A DNA stretch of 64,000 bases, taken from positions 62,001 to 126,000 of the forward strand of contig CACYKY010000005.1 of NCBI GenBank assembly GCA_902775135.1. The letters run 5' to 3'. The translations under genes were made by a program, and so were the position numbers. The DNA comes from an uncultured Bacteroidota bacterium (GTDB taxonomy: Bacteria > Bacteroidota > Bacteroidia > Bacteroidales > P3). The notes under the pieces were generated by a model that worked only from the letters and a program-made list of their open reading frames with translations, did no database searches and was not told the DNA's origin. Below are positions 63,502 through 64,000 of the stretch, piece by piece; positions within the stretch are counted from its first letter, which is position 1, and every line of letters starts with the position of its first letter.

Positions 63502-64000
63502 TCAGCGGATGAAGTGCATGGGGTTCCAGGGCTCTCGTTCGGGGTAGGACGGATTGTCTGAGTGGATGCGTTGCAGGAGGAAGGCCATGTTGCGGCCGAG
63601 GGCACGCATGGTCTGCATGCCTTCGGTGTCGAGTGCGGCCTCGCCTTCGGCTCGGCCGTAGACGATATTCCAATACTGCGACGTGACCATCGGCATGTGC
63701 TGCAACTGGAACACCATGGTGAGCGACTGCAGGGCGGCCGTGGCGCCACCACGGCGGCAGACGGCGATGCCGGCTGCGGGCTTGTTCATCGCGAGGTCGG
63801 AACGCGAGTAGAACAGACGCTGCATGACGGCGAGCAGGGCACCGTTGGGCTGGCCGTAGTAGGTGGGGGTGCCCACGATGAGGGCGTCGCTCGCGGCGAG
63901 TTTCTCCGAGAAGAGGTTGCAGGGGTCGTCGTCGAAGACGCAGCGTCCGAGCTCGCGGCAGCGTCCGCAGGCGATGCAGCCGTGCACGGGTTTCGGGCCG
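63502..64000 (-). CDS. Flavodoxin-family NAD(P)H-dependent reductase, partial
   Basis: The gene enters from beyond the right edge; 166 residues are visible. CIACGRCRELGRCVFDDDPC is the cysteine-rich loop of this flavoreductase group, followed by SDALIVGTPTYYGQPNGALL (flavin-binding) and KPAAGIAVCRRGGATAALQS. The C-terminus EGEAALDTEGMQTMRALGRN and EPWNPMHFIR repeats the remnant at 52140-52307. A GTG at 63987 could be an internal start but the frame is open to the edge. Confidence 0.85.
   Translation of the reverse strand, partial: GPKPVHGCIACGRCRELGRCVFDDDPCNLFSEKLAASDALIVGTPTYYGQPNGALLAVMQRLFYSRSDLAMNKPAAGIAVCRRGGATAALQSLTMVFQLQHMPMVTSQYWNIVYGRAEGEAALDTEGMQTMRALGRNMAFLLQRIHSDNPSYPEREPWNPMHFIR

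Overview
The window looks like a GC-rich member of the Bacteroidales (Bacteroidota). Supporting signs are the -7 box TAnnTTTG, often with a TTG-type -33 box about 19-20 bp upstream, in front of many genes; a one-piece SecDF; a PorV/PorQ-family barrel; carboxypeptidase-regulatory/TonB-dependent receptor proteins; DUF4301 and LytTR proteins; and a cysteine-knuckle PheS. No rRNA or tRNA gene was seen. Genus cannot be fixed from the sequence alone.

Layout. 1-6.6 kb: end of an outer-membrane barrel gene, a solitary urocanate hydratase gene, a two-gene secreted/regulatory-domain operon on the minus strand, a BacNav-like voltage-gated channel and a SIMPL-domain protein. 6.8-9.9 kb: queC-queD-queE-queF plus a PdxK/ThiD-like kinase, preceded by a leader that matches a preQ1-I riboswitch. 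9.9-13.0 kb (minus): ECF sigma factor, membrane protein in the anti-sigma position and two outer-membrane proteins. 13.1-16.4 kb: an overlapping pair of unknown exported proteins. 16.6-17.8 kb: LytTR regulator coupled to a phosphodiester-glycosidase-like membrane protein. 17.8-24.7 kb (minus): helicase with an inserted exonuclease, AAA ATPase, and small accessory genes including a PD-(D/E)XK-like protein and a frameshifted gene remnant. 24.9-27.5 kb: divergent small regulator-like gene and a protein kinase with a membrane segment and LRR ectodomain. 27.5-29.2 kb: a gene graveyard with two perfect inverted-repeat pairs, a truncated gene and several tandem-repeat families.

29.2-36.8 kb: LemA, TPM-domain protein, a 45-residue basic protein with a near-ideal promoter, a Nudix hydrolase, DUF4301 and lipoprotein genes, cyclophilin, pheS, folB, radC. 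36.9-50.3 kb: secDF, a small membrane protein, then three large surface genes (TonB-receptor-like, 1663-residue secreted protein, PorV-like) with strongly biased codons. 50.4-56.1 kb: greA, a HIT protein, rpsO, a flavoprotein-gene remnant, thrE-like exporter, pnp.

56.3-63.1 kb is accessory DNA. After a DUF6266-like gene, composition turns AT-rich: a WG-repeat protein, the last 25 codons of a lost restriction-modification gene, and a co-directional AbiH / HNH nuclease / DUF4062 trio. This trio is the best candidate for an undescribed defence system. The window ends in a flavodoxin-family reductase gene whose C-terminus matches the remnant at 52.1-52.3 kb.

A recurring theme is short-period tandem repeats (8, 9, 11 bp), both intergenic and inside genes. 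In two unrelated genes the same 8-bp unit ACTCAGCC is repeated in the coding frame, where gain or loss of one unit would shift the frame.
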